NCBI RefSeq assembly: GCF_963576615.1
Contig: NC_088716.1
Span: forward strand, 56,243,415 to 56,307,414
DNA length: 64,000 bases
DNA from: Watersipora subatra
Lineage: Eukaryota > Bryozoa > Gymnolaemata > Cheilostomatida > Watersiporidae
Reading direction: 5' to 3'
The position numbers and the translations under genes were made by a program. Positions 36,060 to 48,600 of this stretch are shown here, piece by piece. Below the pieces are notes generated by a model. That model was not told where the DNA came from, searched no databases, and worked only from the letters and a program-made list of their open reading frames with translations. How positions within the stretch are numbered: the stretch's first letter is position 1; every line of letters starts with the position of its first letter.

Positions 36060-36399
36060 AGTTGGCATCGATGACAAAGTCCAGGAAAGTAATCACCTCA
36101 TCATCCTCGTGAATGCAGACCATAATTAAATTTAGGTGAAAGAAGATCGGAAGAATAGTAAGAAAACAAGATTAGCAGGACAACCTTTGTACTAATTTAT
36201 GGCCCTCGAAGAATTCGTCTCCACGGCATGAGAGCTATGCGCAGCCACTGCGCAGTCGCTGTTTCCTTGCTGCGAATTTGCACTGGCTTCGCACTGATCA
36301 GTGCGCAGTGATTTCAGTGCGAAGACGCTGTTTCCATGATTCGGAGATAGCGCAACTCCGAAGCACTGCGCATCATGGAAACATAGTGAATAGTTAAAA

Positions 36400-37170
36400 T
36401 AACATAACTTGATAAAAATAGGAAGACTTCTATTGTGGTAAGTATCCAAGTTGGTTGTATTATAAACTAATTAAACATTTGATTATACAAAAGAAACTAT
36501 GTTCTACAAATCATATGTAAAAGGAACATGCTGTTCATATTTACCTACACAACATATTATGTTATGTGATAAAGCATTACTGTACCTGCACTAGATAGAT
36601 TGTCCAAGGGTGGAGGAGAGAGCCCATAATTATTGCTTGCGGAATCCATTGTATGATTTGAGCCACCGAGATACTCTGTAACAAAAAATTACGAGCTATG
36701 TTCAGTTATATCATTAGGTCAGTTAGATTTGGATGTCTATTAAGTCAGGAGTTAAAGGTAATTGGAGGGTTAGTGAGACTAAAAGTGTGTTTTATGCTAG
36801 AGAAGGACACTGACATCAAACTAATTCAATTTCTAAATGTTTAGTTATCTTATTCATACATGTATAATAACTAAACATATCATATCATAGATAATCTTCA
36901 TATGTTTCAGTTTATGAACTTTCTGTTACTACAACCTTCAATTCACTGTCTCGACTCCTTCGTATTACTATCAGATTACCAACCTTCAAAACACGCTTGT
37001 TCAACCCACTTTATATTTCTTAATTTGCATCTGTTCATCTTTGGTAATTTTTAGCATTTAATAAAAAACATCATTTTGTTGTTGATTATCAATGTCAATA
37101 AAAGTTATACATACATGTTCAAACTTCTGAATCTATCATGACAAATTTTAGAGAGCATATACAAGTCATT
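36400..37170. other. Intergenic, nothing firmly recognised
   Basis: AT-rich DNA between the CACTA-like element and a LINE end. A GCACTAGATAGATTGTCC... segment near 36590-36680 looks exon-like on the minus strand (acceptor and donor present), but I could not link it to another exon. Confidence 0.35.
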
Positions 37171-37179
37171 TAAGGTTTT

Positions 37180-37590
37180 TTATAGTTTCAGTGAACATAT
37201 TTTGCAAGTCTTTTGATTTAAAAATACCATTGTTTAAATCAAAAGCTGGTCAATGTTGTTTAAATTATCAAGAGTCATTACTATGGAATCTACTACCGGT
37301 TACACTGCGTAAAATTGTAAATGCTAATTCTTTCAAAAATGAACTGAAGTGCTACCTCAGACAACCAGACTAGACTAAACCAACTAGACAGACTTCTGCT
37401 GGCTCTACTTTCAGGTTCCGCGCCTTGATTAGCCTTGCTATTGCGCACAGGGACCTCATCATCACCTTCCCTGGAGTGAAATTTTTTTTATATTTCTCTT
37501 GTCCTTTTATACTGTGAGAAACACTCTTCATATTCTTTTTGTAGTTATGTTATAGATGGAAATAAACAAACAAACAAACAAAGTCATGTC
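37180..37590 (+). mobile_element. LINE 3' end, decayed
   Basis: The frame at 37191-37373 ends QESLLWNLLPVTLRKIVNANSFKNEL... followed by a stop. This is the usual C-terminus after a non-LTR reverse transcriptase (LWNxLPxxLR...SFKxxLKxYL). About 200 bp later, ATAGATGGAAATAAACAAAC starts an (AAAC)n tail, as expected for a LINE 3' end. The reverse transcriptase core is absent. Confidence 0.7.
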
Positions 37591-37599
37591 AGCTAATCA

Positions 37600-40300
37600 T
37601 ATCAGCACCCACATTGATTAGCGTATGAAGTGTATTATTATGAATCGAGTTTTTTTTATGGTGTAAGACATTCGCCGCTACGCTGCTATAAACTATAAAA
37701 GATGGCATCTAAAATAGAAATATCAATGTCATTATTACACACCATTGGCTTACAACAGTGTCTGCTAGATATGCGCCAACAAAACATAAGAGAGAGATAA
37801 AGAGACCAAGATAAAAAAGGAAAATAATAGGGCGTAGTGAATATTGCATATAAATATTGGTGAAGTTTTTCAGTTTCAAGTTTCAGTTTGAAGTAAGTCA
37901 GTTTTTGGGCCTCTCAATAATAGAAGGCCTGGCTGAGATGCTTACCGGTATATATTGAGACCAGATTTGTGTTTGCAAGTAGTTAAAAAGATGTCTAACA
38001 GAAATTGATAAGGTTAAGATGGCTTTCATTGGCTCATAATAGCTAGGAGAATAAGAACTCACGTCATGCATTTAGAGAAGAGATGCACAAATAACGTATC
38101 CAAAACCTGCGACAGTAAACAGCGCTAAGTTTCTTCAGCTACAATGGTAATGTATACAAATCTTAAAAGATTTGATTGTCAAATCTTCCAAGTTACCATA
38201 CTTGATTAACTATTTGGTCCTGGTAAGCAGTAGATCATGCAGAAAAAATACGCATATTCAATCCTCAGTGAAAAGCACTAGTCTGATCAGACTATTCTGA
38301 ATGGCAGTCAGACGAGGTTCTTATATTGAAAGCTACAACTGTCGTTATATCTTTTTTGCTTTCTAAATGCCTCCATGCAACAAGAGGCTCGACTTGTGTT
38401 CGAGATAAAAAGAGATGTGGGTTAAAAGAATTCTACTAGCAAGAGTAGAATGACATATTAAGGGTGGAAATGATGGATAAAAAAACGAAGACTAAAAAAT
38501 CCTAAAAAAGACAGAAAAAAATGAAAAGATGAAAACCTAGAATTATTCAGTGAGTTGAACAAATATTTTTTCAAAAGTTGGTAATCTAATAGTATTGTGG
38601 AGGACTTGGGATAGGAAATTGAAGGCTGTGGTAACAAAAAATTCATAAACTGAAACATTCGATGGAGGATGTAGCACAAAGAATAAATACAAATATTCTG
38701 GACATAGTTTACTTAGAATTTTTAAACCCGTAACACAACTGCAGAAATGAACAATTTTGAGAAAAGGTAATACGCTCAAGGATTTTGTGATGTGATGGAT
38801 AGAAGTGTACAATTGAATTGGTAAATGGTGATGAATTGATTTGATGATGGGAAGAAAGTCAGAGATCTAAGTCTTTATTGCAATTCATTATAAGAGTATG
38901 CATATCTCTCAGGTTGTACAGAATCCACATGTAGTCCCCCAAAAAAACTACGGTAACAAGCACAAGGTATGAACAACAAAAAAGACCTATCATTGTTTGA
39001 AACTAGAGTAAAAAGAATTGAGGAGACAATTTCTATCTGAGTCACCAAATATTGTGTGCAATGCCTTGCTTTTGTGCAATCGCTTTAGTTGATTTCAAAG
39101 GAGCAAACCTAAAAAAATGTGAGGGACTTTGTGAGGGTGAAAACATCGGCAATCCCATTTTAATTGGGTCATCAAAAAATATAGCTAAGGTAAAAATACA
39201 AGAAAGTGGAGATGCCATGACAAGTATCAGGCTCCTAAAAACTAACTAAAAATTATCTAGGTCCAGGGAGAAATGATGAAAGCAGCTTCTAAGTAAAACA
39301 AGTTTTAAGCCTGGAAATAGAAACTGGGCTAGTGAAGATTGAGAACTTCCAATAACACCAGCAAATACTGGCAAAGACAAGGGAGAAAAAACTGTCAGGA
39401 TGTGCTGTTAGGATAGACTCAACAAATATACCTAGTAATGTAGAGCTTAATTATTTTACCCGCTTCCTAAAATCAAAAAAAGCCACTTAAGAGCTTTGGG
39501 TCACTCATGTTAGAGCTGAAATAAGGCAATGCCGAACGCTTCCATTGGTGAAACTACCACTTTTTTCTGGTCATAGCCTGGCACAATCTTCTAGAGAGAA
39601 ATTACCTTTGCAAAAGATAGACTTTATAGAATAAAGAGAAAATCAATTTGAAGTAAATTTTTGCTGATCCTTTATGTTACTATTTACTTTGTCATTGAGT
39701 TTTTTTAAAGCAAGCAGATTCAGCATTAGCACTGAAGGGAGCACCAAAACAAACAAAATATAGTTAAGTCAAAAATGTTTTCATAAGTAAGGTTACCAAG
39801 CTTGTCCTTACTGCTTGCTGATAAAGGTAGCACAACTCTATTATCGCTGTATCAGGTTTGATTGAATACAAAAAAATTGCCCAAAATTAGACATATGATA
39901 GCAATTTCATACATAAGCAAAATGCCAAAGCATTGATCCTATCCTTCAGTATAGTTTGCAAGATCTTATACAATTATTGTGAAAATTTTCAGATATATAA
40001 ACCTGAGAGAACAGAAGTATATGAAATTAAGTTTCACATACTCTCACATACATACTTCACATACACAAGTGTCACATTAGGTTTGGTATAACAAATAAGG
40101 TGGTGACTGTTACAGCATCAAACAATAATGCTGCTACCAAAATAGAGAGTCATTTTGTAATAGAATTATAGACTATGCAGAAACTTTCTACAACAGTAAG
40201 ATCAGCCAGAATGGTTTAAAAAATTGATATAGATTCATTAACAAATAGAAATAAATATTGAAAAAGACAGTTATCAGTATAACACAAACATAATAAAGCT
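37600..40300. other. No gene recognised
   Basis: A long AT-rich stretch. Short frames (38458-38812 minus, 39052-39249 plus) have no known motif. Stop-broken text on the plus strand near 38600-38800 may be another old LINE, but this is too weak to call. Confidence 0.4.
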
Positions 40301-40315
40301 TTAGATACTTTAAAT

Positions 40316-40570
40316 ATGCAAACACTATGTGAAAGACAGAAGGTCAGTAGACAAAATCTGCTAATGCGACTCCTCTCCTCTGACCAGAATCACAACTCAT
40401 TAATTACCACCTATGATGAATTAATGCAGGACCGAGTTAGTACGACTGTCACACGAGCTGCTGGAAGAGGCGATCCTCCTACTATATATGCAAGAACGTC
40501 TGTTTATCACAACAGCTTTTTACCAAAGACTGTTCGTGAATTTAAAAACTGTACATCACATCAACAATAA
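40316..40570 (+). pseudogene. LINE reverse-transcriptase C-terminal fragment
   Basis: The 84-codon frame contains ERQKVSRQNLLMRLLSSDQN and RTSVYHNSFLPKTVREFKNC. This is the pattern after the reverse-transcriptase domain of many non-LTR elements (RR...LL.K.L, then YxxSFxPxTIRxWN). It is only a relic. Confidence 0.6.
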
Positions 40571-41679
40571 ACAATTAATTGCTAATATGGCAATAAATTA
40601 CAATATTATCTAGTGTTAACAACTGCTCAACATATGAGGCGTGCCGCTTGCCGCAACCGGCTCTAGTACGTTCTATGAAGAAGATGTAAGATGTAAGATA
40701 AAAAGCAAGTGAAGCATTCTGAGAAAAACAATAACTTTTGAAAGTCACCAAAGTCTGCAAGCAAAAAACTTAAATTTGTCAAAAGTTACTGTTAATCAAT
40801 TACTCGGTGTTAGATAAAATCGCCAGTTAGTTTTAACATGGATCTAGCTCATCAACTGAGCTAGTTTTATCAAAATGGACAATGTAAAGAAAATAAATGC
40901 TTACGTCTCACTATTTCTTAAAAGATAAAGCACAGAAAGTATATTTTGTTACAGTTTAATATTTAGTTTTGCTTTTAAAACATCTCGTGTTTATTATAAT
41001 AATAATAATATTCTCTCTATTTTAACCGAAGATGGTGGTTAATTTTGCGATCATGACTAGTTTTTATTTCCCAGAAACTGTTGGTAAAACGGTTAACAGC
41101 AAAATTTAATGATCATCAGTAGAACAAAGCACTTATTAATTTTTCTTCTCATAGTGCTCTAGTTTAATAAAGATCTTCCTTAATTAAGAGTGCATGATCT
41201 ACTAAAAGAAAAAAGACAAGTTCCATAAATGTCGGCATATTGCATGGTCCAGATTGGTTACTACCCTGTTGTTTATACTTCCGTTTAGAAGTGTTCCTTT
41301 AAAATTTTGTTCAAATTTTTGTTGAGGGTGTACTACAACCCCCAAGCTTCTGGTAGTTTTTTGATTAAGGTAATGCGCGAGCGAAAGGTAACACTCTTTG
41401 TTTAAAGAGGCCAGGAAACTTTGAACGTAAATTCTCATAATTTGGATCCATGGTGATGTGTAAATACGTTTATCGCAGAGTACGTGCCTTATATCGGTTA
41501 GCAAAGTAACAAACTGACAGATATATTATACAATCAGCTTTACATTTTCTAGAATAACTTCTTTATGCTAAATTGCAATTACGCAACACTATGCTACTAC
41601 CTTTAAGACAGTTTTTAATCTACATCAGTGGATCTGTGTAGATTGTGCGCTCTTATTACTATTATTATTGTTGTTGTTA

Positions 41680-42262
41680 CTGGTTGATTTTTTAAGCTTT
41701 TTGTTTGGTAGTATAGTGGTAACTGGTAAGGTTTCCTTCTCTCAGATATCCAGTACTTTCTGTAATATTCTTGCAGATTCCAACAGAGCAGAAAACTGTG
41801 CTCTGTTTATCTCCTTCCTTCTCATGTTCCTATCCTTTTCTTCTTCCTTTCTTCCTTTCCAATTTGCTAATTCCTCTCTTAGATTTTATATTGCCTCTAG
41901 TGTTCCAATCACAACAGGTATCACACTCACCAACGTTTTTTACAGTTTCCTTATCTCTCTAACCAGTTCCTAGCACTTATCTCTCTTTTCTTTTTTTTTT
42001 CTTTTCCACTCTCTCAACACCAGGCCCAGCAATATCTAACAAGCATACATGATCTAGTTTTTTTTTATCTATCATCAATATATCTGGTCTTCTATATCTG
42101 GTATTATATGGCTTGATTTTATGATGAAATATTATTATTATTATTACCGAGCCGAGTGATGTTGGCTCTTTTTTTTGTTCTATTGCATTGTTTATTTTGA
42201 ATTTTTTTATGGAAGTAAGGTTTTTTGATATAATTTCCTCATTCATGGCAATTAAGTAAATT
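41680..42262 (-). pseudogene. LINE polyprotein C-terminal relic
   Basis: On the minus strand, KPYNTRYRRPDILMIDKKKL then CLLDIAGPGVERVEKKKK is the segment RRPDIxxxDK...CxIDIAxPGDxRVxEKE found near the end of many non-LTR polyproteins. After a frame break the text continues (DLVREIKKTVKNVGECD..., RGISKLERKEE...) and ends near LLCWNLQEYYRKYW. It has several stops and frameshifts, so it is inactive. Confidence 0.65.
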
Positions 42263-42609
42263 TATATCAAAATTACATCAAACCCAGAGTTTTGATGGAT
42301 GACGGATATGTTTAGGTTGCAAAACAATTTATTCCGTTACATTGGTTTTCTATGTGCTTTGGTGATGTTTATCTATTTTGTTGTGTCTTTGTATGGTCTA
42401 GTTCAAATAGATTTGGAAAGACTATTCATGCTCAAATTTACTAATAACAGACAAAATGTGTGTAAAAAATGGTTTGCCATGTCCGATTTATATTACTATC
42501 TATAAAGAATACCTCTATTACTGTTGACTAGCACTCCTTTACCAAAAGTACTGTTAGTTGTTTTGCATTTTTTATACAGAGACTGGGTTGTTCATAGTTC
42601 TATAATGCT

Positions 42610-45600
42610 ATGACCAGTGATACAGAGTCTTCAGATAATGACCTTCATATAGCTGTTAGGTAAGTGTCATCAACTTTTATAATGTTTGTTACCCACTATA
42701 TTCTGATAAACTTGGTTAGACAAATGAGTCTCTAGTGTGACTTGACTCACTTTAGGTGGATAAAATACTTATTTCAATGTACACAAAATTATAAAAAACA
42801 AAGCATGTTAACTACCATATTCATGTGGTACAAGTTAGTTACAGCCATAAATATTGTATCACTAGAATATGAAAATACCATAAAGGAATGTCTTGGCTAA
42901 TTTTTTGATACTAATGTAATTTTATTGTACACAGATATGGAGACCTAAAGGAAGTGAGGAAAGCATTGAAATGTAGACTATCACCCAACAAGACAGGGTT
43001 GTATCAATGGAGCCCCCTACACGAGGCTGCTAGTAATGGTCACAGTGACATAGTACAACTACTTCTCAAACATGGAGGTAAGTTCCTTTCACACATTCTC
43101 GTCATTTAAAGAACATCTGTTTTATATTGTTATATTCGTTGTTTGTTGTATCTCATTGTCACTCAGCACTTTCCCAAAAGTTTTGTTCTCATAAAACCTT
43201 CACTTACATACTATACTTACCACAGCTGAATAATACATTATATATGAAACTAAAAACTAAAAGAAGAAATTGTCGCATATCAAACCATAAGGTGTCAACT
43301 AAAGGGCATTTTCCTTTCATCATTTAGACTAATGATACTCATAAGCTGACATGCATATCTACAAACTGAATTATGTATGTACTATTTGTGCTATGATGGA
43401 ATTCGTAAAAGCAATATAAATTTTTAATAAAAGCAAATATAATATAAAGTTTTAAAATATAAAATAAAATAATGAAGTTTTAAAAAAGTCACTGATAACA
43501 AAGTTAATGAAGCCATAGTGTACTTCATGATTGATAATAGACATTCTAAAAAATAATTAGTGTTATATATGTGAACTTCAAACCTTTATCAAAAATGATA
43601 AATTAGAAATTAAAACACTTCTTGCAGCAGCATGAATTTCTGTTAAGCTACCAACTCACTAGATGTGGTAGTGCACACATTGAGCACACATAATTTAAGA
43701 AAATGGGTATAATCTTAAATATTTCCCTCTTTGCTAGCATAACTTAGCTAACTACTCTTTTAGGTCAGAGGTCATTGTCAGTGGTTTAGTCTGTCTGAAG
43801 GATACTGAACACGAGTGTTGAATGCATTTCCTCTCATAGATGTAGTTTTCTGTTGCTCACTAGTAATTTGCTAGTAAGCTCTTTCTGTACTGATGTATGC
43901 TAGTGAGGGTCCAAAATTGAGTGTTACCAGTGGACTCTCATATGCTGAATTATCATAATGTTGTCTGGTATTTGGCTTTCTATCCGCACTATATTACTCT
44001 ACATGCTAGCCTGTAGTACTATAGTGTTCTTCTCATGACCTGTTTTTCAGGAAATCCAAATAAAGCGGATCGGCTGTGCGCTAACACAGCATTACACTAT
44101 GCCGCCGTCAAAGGTCACCCTACATGCCTTCGTCTGCTGATAGATGCAGGGGGAGATTATACAAGAGCTAACAATGATGGCGAAACGGTATTTGATCTCG
44201 CAACACGAGCATGTGAAAGAGTGATAGAAAAAAGAAGTTAGTATCAAAACTATCATCTTAGCCTGAGCACCATAAAGTTACTATGTCTCTTATAAGTCTT
44301 GATAGGGTCTACAGCTAATTGAGGATCAGCATAACCAAAGCTAGCTATAGCAGTAGTGAAATAATCAGGGACTTTCAGTCTCTCATTTGGTAAGCACATG
44401 ATTACGAATATATCAATGGCTACCATGGAATGTTTCCTGTTGATTTCTGTCTCTCTGTTGTATGTCAAACTACTTGCGTCAGTTGAACCGCCAACATGAA
44501 CAATACTGCTTATGTATCAATCAATGAACACATCGTGATACAATGACATCAATTGTATCAACATAGCATAGCGTGCTGTTCTTTGAATTGGTTCATGAGC
44601 CATTGCTGCCAGTATTTCACTCTGTTGTGGTTATTATTAATGAATCTTTCTCCTCTCATGTTAGGAGTCCGGTTTGTATATCTCCAACCTACTCTCCAAC
44701 TCACTCTATGTGAAAAGGTAAAGAAACAGGTCATTAAATTTTACCAAGTTTTAGATTTATGTTCTCTATGTGTCAGGAGTAGAAGAACTGATACGAATGC
44801 CACTGCCGGATGCTAAACGAGATGCGGAGATTGATATGCATAGAATAGAGTCTATGGCGCCTATGGAGGGGGAGGAGGTCAGCCCAACCTCTCCTTCTAA
44901 AGAGATAATAAAGGTTGCAATAGACACATCTGTGGTACAGCGTCGTGTAAAGGCCTGGTCCACACAGAAGCCGCGACATGATCCAGGTGTGAGAAATAAT
45001 AGAACTATAGTATTGCATTTTATGCTTATCGTATGTGGAAGGTCATGTGTAAGTGCAAGTAAGTGTAATTGCACTCTGATTGAAACTATATGAAGGCTAG
45101 AAAGCTAACCTGCTGAGAATTATGGAGAGAGAAAAAAATTACAATAAAATAAATAGAGTAAAAGTGGGAAACTCGCTGCTGACAGAGAGAAACTCTTCCA
45201 AATTCACATCACTCATTAGGCGAGCATCACTTTAAACCAAAAACTTTCAAACGTGAGTTTTTAGTCATGAGTTAAATACAAGTGAGTATATATATTTACT
45301 AAAACAACTGCGAATCTAATGTTTTAGTTTTTATATAATTTTAATACCGTTTTTATTTAGTTATTGCATATACACCGAGGCTATATGACAAATCAGATTT
45401 TGCCGATGTACTCTGAAGTTAGATACATTTGAAATCACTTTCTGTTTACTGCAGCGACCTTGGGTGTCCTTCATATGTCATGTGAATATAACTCCAAGAA
45501 GAACTACCTCAAGATACGTCTCTGGAAGCTGACAGGTCTGCTGTTATCTGAGACGCACTCAAGTATGATAAACACACTCTATATCAAGTCTACACTCAGT

Positions 45601-48600
45601 CCAGATGATAAAAAGGCTACAAAGAGAAAGTCTGAAGAGATCAAACTATCTACATTGATGAACAAGTCACGCATGGCTAGGTAAGGGCAGGTAGTCAAAC
45701 TCAGCTAACTGTGCCTGAGCACAAATAGTTAATGCAAATGCAGTTTTTACAAACTAGACAGCAGACCCTATGAGGCGATTTTATGCACATAATATCTTTC
45801 TATGTGTTTGTCCGCTAAAAGCTTTTTTGGTTCATTGTCTTTAAACTTCAGGCATGTCAAGGTTAAGGAAACTAGGGCACACAGTGAGGTAACATTGTTA
45901 AACTAGCCTTTAGTGACCATTCACATGTCACATGCATTAATCAACTGAATTGAGTTAGGATAAACAAGTGAAGAAAGACAAAGCCTCAACCAATCGGATT
46001 GCAACTATATACACAGAGCGACAAAGAAAAGACAAGGGTGGGCAACTTCAAAATATCAAATACAGTTACGATACAATGTTTTATGTAAGGTATATAGAAG
46101 GTCACCGTATTATGTAGGTACCCCAAGCTTGTCATACTACTGTATATTTTTTTACAAATTTTTGCATGTGGCGGTGTTATTCAAGAACCAAAACATTTAA
46201 GAATTTTAGAATTTCTCAATCTATATATATATTTCTCAAAGTATGTCCGGTGGTATGTTGGTGCGCATTCCGGCTATAGCTATTATTAGAACAGTGGAGC
46301 TGGACCACAATGCAGGCGCAAAGTCATGGCTTACCGCCATTAAAAGCCTAGCCTTATTAACTAGCTTAGTGGAATTTTCCATTGGCAATATGCCAGGCTA
46401 CTAGCTTGAAAGGCACAGTTGTTTGACAAAGTTTTAAAACCTTTACAGTTGTTTTTATTTTTCTCTTAATTTATTTCAACTACACGGACACACTTCTCTC
46501 ACGATATGTACTCTGAAAGTAAGAATGGGAAACATTGTTATATGTTAAAAACAAATCATTTTTCTGTCCAAAGACTTTTTATTACCCGGGCAAGGCCGGG
46601 TGGTACAGCTAATAATCGTATATTTTTACTCCCATATTATACCAATTATGCTGTGAACTATGTAAGCTTTAGGTATTTAAATGTGACTTTGCTACAGATT
46701 TACTGTGGCACTTGCTTAACATGCCAGAGTCTTGCTCACACCTGCGCAGCATGCCAGGCTATTACTTACATCTACAGATGCTTACTGGTTGTCATACTTT
46801 CACTTCCATTTTTGTATAACTTTATGTGCTAGCTTGTATACTTACAGAAAAGAAACAAAGACATATGTGACAAAAAGTGGAGAAGAGGCTGTGTTTGAGC
46901 CAATCACATTCAAATTTAGTAAACCTTTGGTATATGAACCAATTTCAAGTGATGATATAAAACAATACCTGCTTCACCTACAGGTTTGTATATGATTAGA
47001 CATACACGTAGGCTTGCCTGAGTAAAACACAATTTTTGCTCTGATCTTTTGGCTAAGTGACTTGATATAAAGTTTGGTCTTTGCCTCTTTTGGCTAAGTG
47101 ACTTAACATAAAGTTTGGTCTTTGCCTCTTTTGGCCAAATGACTTAACAATAACTTTGTTCTTTGCCTCTCTCAGTCCATAAAGCGTTGTCTACTCTCAA
47201 ACTCGCAATTAATTTTTACGCCGATATATAGGGTTTGAGTTGTAACATTTTCATTACCTTCTGTCATTAACTGCGACCCAGTTGTTTATGAGTATAAAAT
47301 TTCAGTTATTATCTACACCCATGGTTGAACTTCTATCTCCAATCTAACGATGTTCTTGAGATGGCTACAGTTTAACTTGGAATGTTTGGACAGTTTTGAA
47401 TGAAACTGCAAATAGGTGGTGTATAAGTTTTCCGTTGAACACAACCGAAAATTGGTTTTCTAAAGTTTTGTAAGTTTGTGGCGCAGTCTTCCATTTGCAA
47501 CAGCAGCAAATGGAAGTGTTATCAGCTTTCCTAGTCTGATTGATTCTAGACTCATTCTTAAAGCTTAGTATATGATGGTGAGTGATAGATAAGTAAAAAC
47601 TCAATAATCAACAACCATTAAGTTTGACATATGAAAAGAAAATTTACAAGCAGGGTAAGGAAAATAGAGAGAGCTTGTAATGCAGATAAAATGCAGAATA
47701 TAAACAAGTTGATGATCCAAACATTCTTTCACCAGGCTGACTTTTATTTGTATGTAAAATTGATACAAACAAAAAACTATTGTTGTGACAGTGTCTCATC
47801 GTTTGGTAGACATGAAAGTTACCACTGGGTTGGATGACTATGTTTGGTAGTCATAGGAGCCACTACAGTAACGCTGCCATCAACAGGCATTCGTTTATGT
47901 AACTAACACTGATTATCAGAAGGGCTTTTACATTACGGTTACTGAATATATTCCTACTTTCTACAATGCTTGTTTATAAACAAGAAAACTTGGCTTTCAT
48001 TAATTGAATAATGTCTGATACATTAGCCCGTAGGTTTAAGAAGCTGAGACTATCACATAACACGACTTGCAAAGTTTTTTGGTAGATATTTTTTGCATCA
48101 TCTTAGCAAATCCTAGTGCTTTATTGTGTGGAAACTACATTCAAGCTCAAACCTTTACCATTTTAGAGATCACCAACTCAGATACTTTATAATACATGTA
48201 CAGTATAAAGTGGACTAGTTGGGGAATTGTAGGTATCCCTCAAACAGAAGTACACGCAGAAGACTTACAAAGTGTCTGACCTGACCATTCCACTGCAGGT
48301 AGCAGTTACAAGGATAGTCAAAGAGGAGTTTCCCTTAAGAATATGCACTCAGACTCAGCTTTCAGAGACCATGATGGTGCTAGCGGATACTAAGGTTAGA
48401 GTGACGCCACTTGTCTAAGTATTTCATTCTTCATTTCTTTTTTCTCACAAACAGCAAATTGGAACGCTTTGCTAGTTTTTTGCTAATAGACTAGTTAAAC
48501 AGGGAAGGACTGCTGGCTTGGTAGACCAGTTAGAGAACTAAAGCAGTGATGTGACAGGATATCTGTTTGATGTGACAGGATATCTGTATGATGTGACAGG

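Larger units (their letters stand above)
32485..36388. mobile_element. CACTA-like non-autonomous element (interrupted)
   Basis: The left end reads CACTATGTTTCCATGGTGCG and the right end is its near inverse (CATGGAAACATAGTG). Both are flanked by AAT (32482-32484 and 36389-36391), a 3-bp target duplication. The CACTA start plus 3-bp duplication is the signature of the CACTA/EnSpm superfamily. The right 180 bp are packed with direct and inverted copies of TTTCCATG and TGCGCAGTG, like the subterminal repeats of that group. No transposase is seen. The element is split by the P-like insertion at 32549 and also holds the snap-back element at 35936. Confidence 0.65.

Noticed and set aside
38458..38812. 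Two overlapping minus-strand frames rich in Phe/Leu
   Set aside because: Hydrophobic AT-rich text with no motif; it may be the wrong strand of an old element, but this cannot be supported.
44766..45074. Minus-strand frames over the ankyrin gene
   Set aside because: Shadows of exon 44777-44986, which has phase-matched splice sites on the plus strand.
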